Positions 40,339 through 47,830 of a stretch of DNA of 49,164 bases are shown one piece after another. Both the position numbers and the translations under genes were made by a program. Below the pieces are notes generated by a model. The model saw only the letters and a list, made by a program, of their open reading frames with translations, was not told the origin of the DNA and ran no database searches. Source of the DNA: Ruthenibacterium sp. (GTDB taxonomy: Bacteria; Bacillota; Clostridia; Oscillospirales; Ruminococcaceae); contig JAHHSL010000009.1 of the NCBI GenBank assembly GCA_020025235.1, forward strand, positions 1 through 49,164. The letters are read 5' to 3'. Numbering within the stretch: position 1 is the stretch's first letter; the number at the start of each line of letters is the position of its first letter.

Positions 40339-41337
40339 ATGACGATACGCGAACAAACGGAAGAAATCGAACACAGGATGCTTTCGCCGTATGCATCGTT
40401 CAGTGACGAAAGCCGCGGGCGCGCACGCCCCGAAGAACCCTGCCCGCTGCGCACCTGCTATCAGCGGGACCGCGACCGTGTGATCCACTGCAAGGCGTTC
40501 CGCCGCTTAAAGCAGAAAACACAGGTCTTTCTTTCGCCGGAGGGCGACCATTACCGCACGCGGCTGACGCACACGCTGGAGGTCAGCCAGATCGCGCGGA
40601 CGATCGCGCGGGCGCTGCGGCTCAACGAGGATCTGACAGAGGCGATCGCGCTTGCGCATGATCTTGGGCATACGCCGTTCGGCCATGCGGGGGAACGCGC
40701 GCTCAACGGGCTTTGTCCGGGCGGCTTTCGCCATTACGAACAGAGCGTGCGCGTGGTGAGCCGTCTGGAAAAAGAGGGGAAAGGGCTGAACCTTTCCTGG
40801 GAGGTGCTCAACGGCATCGTGACGCATACGCGCGGCGAATGGGCGCAGACAGCAGAGGGAAAGATCGTCCGCTATGCCGACCGCATCGCCTATATGAACC
40901 ACGATATCGAGGATGCGGCTGCAGCCGGAGTGCTGCGTGCAGACGAGATCCCGCGGGAGATCGGCTCCGTACTGGGCGATACGAAATCCAAGCGCATCAC
41001 TTCGCTGATCACGGCTGTGGTGGAGCACGGCGCGCAGGAAATCGGCATGGATGCCGAGCATCTTGCGGCGTATGAAGCACTGCACGATTTTATGTACAGC
41101 ACCGTCTATGTGGATAAAACCGCAAAAAAGGAAGAGGACAAGGTGGAAAAGCTCATCACCGAGCTGTACGGCTATTTTCACGAAAAGCCCGCCCACATGC
41201 CGCAGTCTTTCCTTTATATCATGTGGCAGGAAGGTGTGGACCGCGCCGTGACGGATTATATTTCCGGCATGAGCGATGAATATGCGACCCATATGTTTGA
41301 AACACTGTTTGTGCCGCAGAAATGGAATATCCGATAA
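40339..41337 (+). CDS. dgt: dGTP triphosphohydrolase-like HD protein
   Basis: Hydrolyses dNTPs (typically dGTP) to deoxynucleoside and tripolyphosphate, tuning dNTP pools. HD-domain residues are seen in RTRLTHTLEVSQIARTIA, ALAHDLGHTPFGHAGERAL and YADRIAYMNHDIED. RDRDRVIHCKAFRRLKQKTQ is the family N-terminal motif. 332 residues, the short dgt type of Firmicutes. ATG 40339 has AAAGAGGG (40325-40332) at 6 nt; the longer frame to 40153 reads through the end of yigZ and is rejected. dgt-dnaG-rpoD order is characteristic of Clostridia and suggests co-expression with replication genes. Confidence 0.93.
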   Translation: MTIREQTEEIEHRMLSPYASFSDESRGRARPEEPCPLRTCYQRDRDRVIHCKAFRRLKQKTQVFLSPEGDHYRTRLTHTLEVSQIARTIARALRLNEDLTEAIALAHDLGHTPFGHAGERALNGLCPGGFRHYEQSVRVVSRLEKEGKGLNLSWEVLNGIVTHTRGEWAQTAEGKIVRYADRIAYMNHDIEDAAAAGVLRADEIPREIGSVLGDTKSKRITSLITAVVEHGAQEIGMDAEHLAAYEALHDFMYSTVYVDKTAKKEEDKVEKLITELYGYFHEKPAHMPQSFLYIMWQEGVDRAVTDYISGMSDEYATHMFETLFVPQKWNIR

Positions 41338-41369
41338 ATTTGAATAGATCAAGAAAGGGGGCGGCTTGG

Positions 41370-43124
41370 ATGATCCCGCACGAATACATCGAAGAACTGG
41401 TGCAGCGCAGCGATATTGTGGACGTTGTGCAAAGCTATGTGCAGCTGCGGCACCGCGGCCGCACCCACACCGGGCTGTGCCCGTTTCACAATGAAAAAAC
41501 ACCGTCGTTTGTGGTGTATCCCGAAACCCAGTCGTTTTACTGCTTTGGCTGCGGCGCGGGCGGCGATGTGATCACATTCATCAAGAAAATAAACAATGTG
41601 GATTATGTGGAAGCGGTGAAGCTGCTTGCCGCACGCGCGGGAATGCCCCTTCCGGAGGAGGACGACAAAACCGGACGGCTGCGCAGCCGCATCATTTCGA
41701 TCAACAAGGACACGGCGCGCTTTTACTTCAAAAGCCTGAATTCCGAGGAAGGACGCATCGGGCGCGCATACTGGCGCGGGCGGGGCTTGAGCGATGCGAC
41801 GATTAAGCGCTTCGGGCTTGGGTACGCGCCGGACAGCTTTCACGCGACGCGCGATCACCTTATGGGGCTTGGCTATACCGAGGATGAGCTGCTGGCTTCC
41901 GGCATCATCAAGCGCAGCCAGAAGGGAAATACGTTTGATTTCTTCCGCAACCGCTGCATGATCCCGATTTTTGATCTGCGGGGAAACGTCATTGCGTTCA
42001 GCGGGCGAAAGCTTGACCCCGAGCAGCCCGGCGGCAAATACGTCAACAGCCCTGAAACGCTGGTGTATAAAAAAAGCCGCACGCTGTTTGCCCTTAATTT
42101 TGCAAAAAAATCGCAGGAAAAGCGCTATATTCTGTGCGAGGGCAATCTGGATGCCATTTCGATGCATCAGGCGGGCTTCACAACGGCGGTGGCGGGCTGC
42201 GGCACGGCGCTGACGGGCGAACAGGTGAAGCTGCTTTCGGAATATGCAAACGAAGTTGTGCTGTGCTATGATTCGGATGAAGCCGGGCAGAAAGCAACGC
42301 GACGCGCGATCGAGCTGCTTTCGGCATCCCCGATCAAGGTTTCGGTGCTGAACATCCCGAACGCGAAAGACCCGGATGAATTTATTAAGAAATTCGGGCG
42401 GGAACGCTTTGAAATGCTTTTGAACGGCTCGAACAATGCGATCGAGTACGAGCTTCTGCGCGCGAAGGAAAAATACGATATCACAACGCCGGACGGGCGT
42501 GTGGGATATATCAAGGATGCGATCGACGTTCTGGCGGGGCGCATTACGCCCACGGAACGCGACGTATATGCCGGACGTCTTGCTGAGGAAACAGACGTTG
42601 CAAAACCGGCGATCCTCAATCAGCTTTCGGCGGCGATCCGCGCAAAAGACAAGCGCGCGGAAAAAGAGCGTGAGCGCAGGCTGCTGGAGGAAGGCATGGG
42701 CGGACGCATCAGCGTGCCCTATTCACAGGGCGGGCAGAAGGCGCTCGGCGTTGCCTTTGCCGAACAGCAGCTTGTGGCGGCGGTGCTGAAAAACCCCGAT
42801 TACATCAAGCTTGCGGCACAGCGCGTGAAAGGGGAAAACTTTCTGGATGCAGGGCTTGGCAAGGCGTTTGATTTGATCTGCCGGCTTGCCGCAGCGGGAA
42901 CATACCCCGACCTTTCGGCACTGGGCGGCGAACTGCCCGAAGAAACGGTGTCCCTGATCAGCCGCGTGCTGGCGCAGAACTACGATATCGGGCTTTGCAC
43001 ACAGGATGTGGAAATGTATCTGGAACGCATGGAAAACAGCCGCCCGGTCAGCAGCACGGCGGGCGAAAAAACAGCGGCGGAGCTTGCGGATTATCTGCAG
43101 GCTTTAAAGGATAAAAAAACATAG
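41370..43124 (+). CDS. dnaG: DNA primase
   Basis: Synthesises RNA primers for replication. The N-terminal CHC2 zinc finger is C37-x2-H40 ... C58-x2-C61 (LCPFHNEKTPSF, YCFGCGAGG). The TOPRIM catalytic core has E257 (YILCEGNLDAISMHQAGF; Asn replaces the common Tyr, giving EGNLD for EGYMD) and the DSDEAGQKA acidic motif. The C-terminal helicase-binding domain continues to residue 584. ATG 41370 follows AAAGGGGG (41354-41361) at 8 nt. It starts 32 nt after dgt and is followed by rpoD after 74 nt without a terminator, so dgt-dnaG-rpoD is likely one operon. Confidence 0.95.
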   Translation: MIPHEYIEELVQRSDIVDVVQSYVQLRHRGRTHTGLCPFHNEKTPSFVVYPETQSFYCFGCGAGGDVITFIKKINNVDYVEAVKLLAARAGMPLPEEDDKTGRLRSRIISINKDTARFYFKSLNSEEGRIGRAYWRGRGLSDATIKRFGLGYAPDSFHATRDHLMGLGYTEDELLASGIIKRSQKGNTFDFFRNRCMIPIFDLRGNVIAFSGRKLDPEQPGGKYVNSPETLVYKKSRTLFALNFAKKSQEKRYILCEGNLDAISMHQAGFTTAVAGCGTALTGEQVKLLSEYANEVVLCYDSDEAGQKATRRAIELLSASPIKVSVLNIPNAKDPDEFIKKFGRERFEMLLNGSNNAIEYELLRAKEKYDITTPDGRVGYIKDAIDVLAGRITPTERDVYAGRLAEETDVAKPAILNQLSAAIRAKDKRAEKERERRLLEEGMGGRISVPYSQGGQKALGVAFAEQQLVAAVLKNPDYIKLAAQRVKGENFLDAGLGKAFDLICRLAAAGTYPDLSALGGELPEETVSLISRVLAQNYDIGLCTQDVEMYLERMENSRPVSSTAGEKTAAELADYLQALKDKKT

Positions 43125-43156
43125 CGCGGATGCGTGGAACGTGAATACAAAGAATC

Positions 43157-43174
43157 GCTGCGGGAAACCGCAGC
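43157..43174 (+). other. hairpin between dnaG and rpoD
   Basis: GCTGCGG-GAAA-CCGCAGC, a 7-bp stem with a GNRA tetraloop and no T tract. It might be an mRNA-stability or processing element that uncouples rpoD from dnaG levels. Confidence 0.35.
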
Positions 43175-43198
43175 TATGAAACAGGAGAGTACACAGAC

Positions 43199-44290
43199 AT
43201 GGGAGAAAAGAAGAACGTCATCATCAATCTGATCGAGCACGGCAAACACAATCATCAGAAACTGACGACAAAGGAAATCAACGATGCCCTTGAAAAAATC
43301 GGCTTTGAAGTGGACCTTGTCGACGAGCTGTATGAATCGCTGGACGCCAACAACATCGAAATCATCGAAGAGCCCGATCCGGATGCAGAGGAATTCACGC
43401 TGACCGAGGACAATGTTGATAAGCTGCAGTCGTCGCTTTCTGCCGAAGGCGTCAACATTGACGACCCCGTCAAGGTCTACCTGAAGGAGATCGGACGCGT
43501 TCCGCTTTTGAGCCCGGAGGAAGAGATCGATCTGGCGCTGAAGATCCAGGCCGGCGGCCCGGACGGTGAAAAGGCGAAAAAGCGCCTTTCTGAAGCAAAC
43601 CTTCGTCTGGTCGTTTCGATCGCAAAGCGCTATGTCGGACGCGGCATGCAGTTCCTGGATCTGATCCAGGAGGGCAACCTCGGTCTGATCAAGGCAGTTG
43701 AAAAGTTCGACCACACCAAGGGATTCAAGTTCTCCACCTATGCAACGTGGTGGATCCGTCAGGCCATCACCCGTGCCATTGCCGATCAGGCGCGCACGAT
43801 CCGTATTCCGGTGCATATGGTCGAGACGATCAATAAGGTGAAGAAGGTTTCGAGCCAGCTGCTGCACAGCAACGGCCACGAACCGACGGCAGACGAAATT
43901 GCCGCAGAGCTGGACATGCCGGTGGACAAGGTGCGCGAGATCATGCGTGTTGCGCAGGAGCCGGTCAGCCTGGAAACCCCGATCGGTGAAGAGGAGGACA
44001 GCCACCTCGGCGACTTCATCGCGGATGACGACACGCCGGTTCCGGCAGAGGCGGCAAGCCACACGCTGCTGAAAGAACAGCTTTCGGATGTGCTGAAAAG
44101 CCTGACCCCGCGTGAGGAAAAGGTCCTGCGCCTGCGTTTCGGGCTGGAGGACGGACGTCCCCGCACACTGGAGGAAGTGGGCAAGGAATTCAACGTCACG
44201 CGTGAACGCATCCGTCAGATCGAAGCCAAGGCGCTGCGCAAGCTGCGTCACCCGAGCCGTTCCAAGAGACTGCGCGATTTCCTCGATTGA
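43199..44290 (+). CDS. rpoD: primary sigma factor RpoD (SigA)
   Basis: Housekeeping sigma factor of RNA polymerase. After an N-terminal region 1.1-like domain (~1-75) come region 1.2 (DPVKVYLKEIGRVPLLSPEE), region 2 with the -10 recognition and melting motif (GMQFLDLIQEGNLGLIKAVE, STYATWWIRQAITRAIADQA), region 3 and region 4 with its helix-turn-helix (VTRERIRQIEAKALRKLRHP). 363 residues, about the B. subtilis SigA size. ATG 43199 follows AGGAGA (43183-43188) at 10 nt. It ends the dgt-dnaG-rpoD block and is followed by a terminator. It explains the TTGNNN/TATAAT promoters seen throughout the window. Confidence 0.97.
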   Translation: MGEKKNVIINLIEHGKHNHQKLTTKEINDALEKIGFEVDLVDELYESLDANNIEIIEEPDPDAEEFTLTEDNVDKLQSSLSAEGVNIDDPVKVYLKEIGRVPLLSPEEEIDLALKIQAGGPDGEKAKKRLSEANLRLVVSIAKRYVGRGMQFLDLIQEGNLGLIKAVEKFDHTKGFKFSTYATWWIRQAITRAIADQARTIRIPVHMVETINKVKKVSSQLLHSNGHEPTADEIAAELDMPVDKVREIMRVAQEPVSLETPIGEEEDSHLGDFIADDDTPVPAEAASHTLLKEQLSDVLKSLTPREEKVLRLRFGLEDGRPRTLEEVGKEFNVTRERIRQIEAKALRKLRHPSRSKRLRDFLD

Positions 44291-44301
44291 TTTTGTCATA
44301 C

Positions 44302-44344
44302 AAGGCGGGAGCCTGTGCTGCACGGCACGGGTTTCCGCCTTTTG
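44302..44344 (+). terminator. terminator after rpoD
   Basis: AAGGCGG (44302-44308) pairs with CCGCCTT (44335-44341), enclosing a GTGC/GCAC inner stem, then TT. Confidence 0.6.
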
Positions 44345-44349
44345 CATTC

Positions 44350-44378
44350 TTGCGCAAAGCGTGCTTTTATGCTATGCT
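44350..44378 (+). promoter_or_regulatory. candidate promoter of tldD-pmbA
   Basis: TTGCGC (44350-44355), 17-nt spacer, TATGCT (44373-44378), about 100 nt before the tldD ATG. Confidence 0.4.
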
Positions 44379-44474
44379 TTGTTTCAACAGTCATGCGGCA
44401 TGCCCGCGGGCTTTTCCGCACTGCGGTGCTTTATAAGACCGATGTGCGGCATCAAAAGGAAAAGGGGAGTTCTT

Positions 44475-45812
44475 ATGTATCGTTTTCCCGAAAATCTGTT
44501 TGCCGATGTGCGCGTCGAACGCACCGATACCACTGTGATCCGGATCGACGACGGCAAGCTGATGCAGAATAAAGTAAAATCGGAACAGGGTGCCATGATC
44601 CGCGTGTTCGACGGGGCACGCTGGTATTATTCCGCCATTACGGATCTTGATAAGATCCAGAGTGAACTGGATGCGCTTGCGCAGATCGCAGCGCCGAACC
44701 CGGAAATCCTGTCGCATCCGGTCGTAAAGGCACTGGAAGTGAACAAGGGGCGGGAGCTGCGCTATCAGGACTGCAATGTGTGCAGTGTGCCGAACGCCGA
44801 CAAGCTGGCGCTGCTGGAAAGCCACGCGGAGGTTTTTGCCGGCTTTGAAAATGTAAAGGGCGTCGATATGATCTATTCTGACAAGCATCTGGAAAAACAG
44901 ATCGTTTCCAGCCTTGGAACCGACGTCGCATACGATCAGCAGTTCGCAAGCGTGAATTTTTCGTATACGGTCATCAGCGGCGAAATGCCCCACCGCGGAA
45001 ACAGCCGCTTTTATGAAACGGAGTTTGACCGTCTGCGCGGCACTAAAGAAGGCCTGCGTCAGGAGATCCTGACGGATATCGCCTATGCGGAAAATGCCGT
45101 TCCGGTGCAGCCCGGCGATTACACCTGCGTTTTTTCTCCGGTGACGGCGGGCGTGTTCGCACACGAAAGCTTCGGCCACAAAAGCGAAGCGGATTTCATG
45201 ATCGGCGACGAGACCATGAAGCGCGAATGGAAGATCGGCAGCCGCGTCGGCAGTGATCTTTTGAATATTTACGATACGGGCTGCGAGGAAGGCAGCGGCT
45301 ATGTCCCGTTTGACGACGAGGGCTGCCGTGCCAAGAAAACCTATCTTATCAAGGACGGGATCCTTTCAGGTCGTCTGCACAGCGCTTCGACTGCGGCAGA
45401 CCTTGGCGAGACGGCAACCGGCAATGCACGCGCTATCAGCTTTGAATACGAGCCGATCGTGCGCATGACGAACACCTGCATCGGTGCGGGAAGCATCACG
45501 AAGGAAGAACTGTTTGCGCCGATCACAGACGGCATTTACATTGATACCTTCAAGCACGGCTCCGGCATGTCCACCTTTACGATCGCGCCGAACCGCGCAT
45601 ACCGCATCGAAAACGGCGTCATCACGCAGCCCCTGCGCATTTCGGTGGTATCGGGCAACGTCATGGAAACGCTGCACAACATCAGCGGTGTTTCCAACGA
45701 GGTGAAAAGCCGCAGCAGCGCACTGGGCGGATGCGGAAAAATGGAACAGTCCCCGCTGCCGGTCGCATTCGGCGGGCCGTTCGTCCGCGTGGAACACATT
45801 CAGGTACAGTAA
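44475..45812 (+). CDS. tldD: TldD-family metalloprotease subunit
   Basis: Catalytic subunit of the TldD/TldE heterodimeric protease, which degrades unfolded peptides and matures some RiPPs in other bacteria. The zinc motif HExxxH is H230-E231-S-F-G-H235 (FAHESFGHKSEAD); the third-ligand region lies near the C-terminal GGCGKMEQSPLPVAFGGP. 445 residues. ATG 44475 follows AAAGGGGAG (44461-44469); the open frame upstream overlaps rpoD and is rejected. It is followed by its partner pmbA 12 nt later. No obvious precursor peptide gene is next to the pair. Confidence 0.93.
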   Translation: MYRFPENLFADVRVERTDTTVIRIDDGKLMQNKVKSEQGAMIRVFDGARWYYSAITDLDKIQSELDALAQIAAPNPEILSHPVVKALEVNKGRELRYQDCNVCSVPNADKLALLESHAEVFAGFENVKGVDMIYSDKHLEKQIVSSLGTDVAYDQQFASVNFSYTVISGEMPHRGNSRFYETEFDRLRGTKEGLRQEILTDIAYAENAVPVQPGDYTCVFSPVTAGVFAHESFGHKSEADFMIGDETMKREWKIGSRVGSDLLNIYDTGCEEGSGYVPFDDEGCRAKKTYLIKDGILSGRLHSASTAADLGETATGNARAISFEYEPIVRMTNTCIGAGSITKEELFAPITDGIYIDTFKHGSGMSTFTIAPNRAYRIENGVITQPLRISVVSGNVMETLHNISGVSNEVKSRSSALGGCGKMEQSPLPVAFGGPFVRVEHIQVQ

Positions 45813-45824
45813 AGGGGGATGCAT

Positions 45825-47036
45825 ATGAAACGGGAAATATACAGCCGCAAGGTCGTAAAGACGACGCTCAACATCACACAGGGGCGTATCGATTCGGTGC
45901 GCAAAAATGACGTCACGCGCTCGGCGTGCCGTGTGTATAAAGACGGAAAGATCGGAGTAAGCGGATGCTTCGGCGAGCCGACCGAAGAAAACTGGAAGGC
46001 GGCCGAGGAAAACCTGAGCCTTGCGATCCCTTATGAATACAAGACGGAAGCGAACACGCGCCGTGTGGAGGACCGCCGCGAAGAGATCCTTTCGGAAAAG
46101 GAGTTTCTGGAAAGATCCGAGGAGATGCTGGAAAAGCTGCAGGAGCGCAATCCGGATTTCATCTTTTCCAACAAGCTGTCGTCGTGCGATGTGACACAAA
46201 CGCTGAAAAACGACGAGGGGCTTTATTACGAGGCCTCGGATCGGGAATATATGTTCTCTGTGGTATTCAAGCACAAGGATTCCAACGCGGTTTTTGACGG
46301 CGGCGTCGGAATGAGCAGCCGCCGCTTCGATGCACAGCGCTTTGTGGAGGACAGCAGCCGCATGCTGCGCGCATACACCGGTGAGGTCCCGCTGCCGGAA
46401 GAAAAAACACTGCCGGTCGTGTGCTCGTTCTATGACGTCGGGCAGAAGATCTTGGAATCGCTTGCATGCGACGAGCTGGGCAAGAAAACGTCGATCCTTG
46501 CGGACAAGTTCGGTACAAAGGCGTTCAGCGAAAACTTTACGCTGTTTGCAGACCGCAGCAAGGAGGACGTCGGAACGCCGTTCTTTGACGCAGAGGGCAC
46601 GGTGCTGGAAGGCGACCGCGTGGCACTGATCGAAAACGGCGTGATCCGCAACGGCTTCTGCGACAAGAAAAATGCCGCAGAGTTCGGCTTTTGCAACACG
46701 GCAAGCGCAGACGGCGAAATCGACGACGTGCCCTCGCTGGGGTATCCGGGCATTTCGGTAAAGCCTTCGGAAAAAACCTTCCGGGAACTGGTCGGCAGCG
46801 GAAAGGCGATCTATATTGATACCATGGCAGGCGGCGACTGCACCGCGGACGGCAGCTTTGCTTCGCCGGTGCAGCTTGCGTACCTGATCGAAAACGGCGA
46901 ACTGGTCGGCAGACTGCCGGAATTCGGCCTGAGCGGCAGCATTTATGAAATGTTCGGTGACGATTATCTGGGAATGAGCAGCGACAAGCCGTTCTTCGAC
47001 CAGCGTGTGCTGTGCGTGCGCATGCATCTGGGCTGA
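45825..47036 (+). CDS. pmbA: TldE/PmbA-family metalloprotease subunit
   Basis: Non-catalytic partner of TldD: same fold but no HExxxH (the matching region reads DRSKEDVGTPFFDAEGT). 403 residues with the family C-terminal SGSIYEMFGDDYLGMSSDKP. ATG 45825 is 6-7 nt after AAAGGGGGAT (45811-45820); ATG 45819 overlaps that site. Co-transcribed with tldD. An Rrf2 regulator gene with its own promoter follows. Confidence 0.9.
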   Translation: MKREIYSRKVVKTTLNITQGRIDSVRKNDVTRSACRVYKDGKIGVSGCFGEPTEENWKAAEENLSLAIPYEYKTEANTRRVEDRREEILSEKEFLERSEEMLEKLQERNPDFIFSNKLSSCDVTQTLKNDEGLYYEASDREYMFSVVFKHKDSNAVFDGGVGMSSRRFDAQRFVEDSSRMLRAYTGEVPLPEEKTLPVVCSFYDVGQKILESLACDELGKKTSILADKFGTKAFSENFTLFADRSKEDVGTPFFDAEGTVLEGDRVALIENGVIRNGFCDKKNAAEFGFCNTASADGEIDDVPSLGYPGISVKPSEKTFRELVGSGKAIYIDTMAGGDCTADGSFASPVQLAYLIENGELVGRLPEFGLSGSIYEMFGDDYLGMSSDKPFFDQRVLCVRMHLG

Positions 47037-47092
47037 ACGGGCGCACCTTTGCGCAAAGCGGGGCGGCTGCACATGCCGGAAAAAAGCCGCAC

Positions 47093-47121
47093 TTGACAAA
47101 ACCCGTTGCTTAGAGTATCCT
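47093..47121 (+). promoter_or_regulatory. promoter of the Rrf2 regulator gene
   Basis: Consensus TTGACA (47093-47098), 17-nt spacer, TATCCT (47116-47121). A short AAAC/GTTT inverted repeat (47134-47147) lies between the -10 and the ribosome binding site and may be an autoregulatory site. Confidence 0.7.
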
Positions 47122-47159
47122 TTATTTACATTAAAACGGTATAGTTTAAGGGGATGCAT

Positions 47160-47579
47160 ATGCATATTACTCAGGAAACGGATTATGCGCTGCGCATCGT
47201 ATACTGCCTTGCGAAAAGCGAAAAACGACGGGATGCGCGCAGCATCAGCGAAGAAATGTGCGTGACGCTGCGCTTTTCGCTTAAAATACTTGGTAAACTG
47301 GTATCAAGCGGTATTGTGGAAAGCTACAAGGGAAACCGCGGCGGATATGAACTTGCGCGGCCTGCGTGCGAAATTACAATGAAAGACGTCATCGAGGCGG
47401 TGGAAGGCCCGTACCGGCTGTCCCGCTGCATCGGGGAGGAAGGCGCCGGCGAATGCAACCGCGGAATGTCGGGCTGCTGCGTCTTTCAGACGGTGTTCCG
47501 GCAAATCAGCGACGATATCAACCGGCAGCTTGCCGCGGTGAACTTTCAGATGCTGACAGAGCACTGTAACTGCAAGTAA
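47160..47579 (+). CDS. Rrf2-family transcriptional regulator
   Basis: 139-residue winged-helix regulator of the Rrf2 family (IscR/NsrR/CymR). The N-terminus MHITQETDYALRIVYCLAKS and the wing GNRGGYELARP are diagnostic. A cysteine set C90-x8-C99-x6-C106-C107 suggests an Fe-S cluster, though the spacing differs from IscR (x5, x5), and an extra Cys lies near the end (HCNCK). This points to a redox, NO or iron-sulfur sensor; the targets are unknown. ATG 47160 is 6 nt after AAGGGG (47148-47153); the first ATG (47154) abuts the site. Monocistronic with a terminator 10 nt downstream. Confidence 0.93.
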   Translation: MHITQETDYALRIVYCLAKSEKRRDARSISEEMCVTLRFSLKILGKLVSSGIVESYKGNRGGYELARPACEITMKDVIEAVEGPYRLSRCIGEEGAGECNRGMSGCCVFQTVFRQISDDINRQLAAVNFQMLTEHCNCK

Positions 47580-47585
47580 ACGGCA

Positions 47586-47627
47586 AAAACCACACACGGC
47601 TCCTTGCGTGCCATGTGTGGTTTTTTC
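47586..47627 (+). terminator. terminator after the Rrf2 gene
   Basis: AACCACACA-GG and CC-TGTGTGGTT pair with one mismatch around a GC-rich loop, followed by TTTTTT. Confidence 0.8.
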
Positions 47628-47651
47628 TTCGTTTCAAATAAGAAAAAAACC

Positions 47652-47680
47652 TTGACTATATAAAGAAAGTGTATTATAAT
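47652..47680 (+). promoter_or_regulatory. strong promoter of rpoB
   Basis: TTGACT (47652-47657), exactly 17 nt, consensus TATAAT (47675-47680). Predicted start at about 47687, giving a leader of roughly 145 nt. Confidence 0.8.
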
Positions 47681-47686
47681 GCTTTA

Positions 47687-47830
47687 ATGAATCATAATGG
47701 CTTGGTATGTCTCTGGACGCAAAACTGTGACAATTTTTTTGTACAAGTTGCTGAAAAACAGGGATGTAGCAATGCTGTTTTGTGGCATTTTGCAAGCTTT
47801 AATATAGAGGAATAGGAGTGGTCGCAACAT
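47687..47830 (+). promoter_or_regulatory. rpoB leader with two overlapping short frames
   Basis: An ATG (47687) falls at the predicted transcription start and opens 42 codons ending in a TAG (47813-47815) inside the rpoB Shine-Dalgarno site. A second ATG (47697) opens 36 codons ending at 47807. Neither has a ribosome binding site, so expression would need leaderless initiation. A T7 run at 47734-47740 and a weak ATGC/GCAT hairpin are also present. Confidence 0.35.

Noticed and set aside
44350..47060. 12-mer TTGCGCAAAGCG on both sides of tldD-pmbA (44350-44361 and 47049-47060)
   Set aside because: GCGCAAAG is frequent in this genome's codon context (for example in many coding regions here), so two copies are weak evidence for a regulator site.
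45366..47165. 599-codon minus-strand frame across tldD and pmbA
   Set aside because: Spans two genes antisense and ignores their start and stop signals; no protein-like composition.
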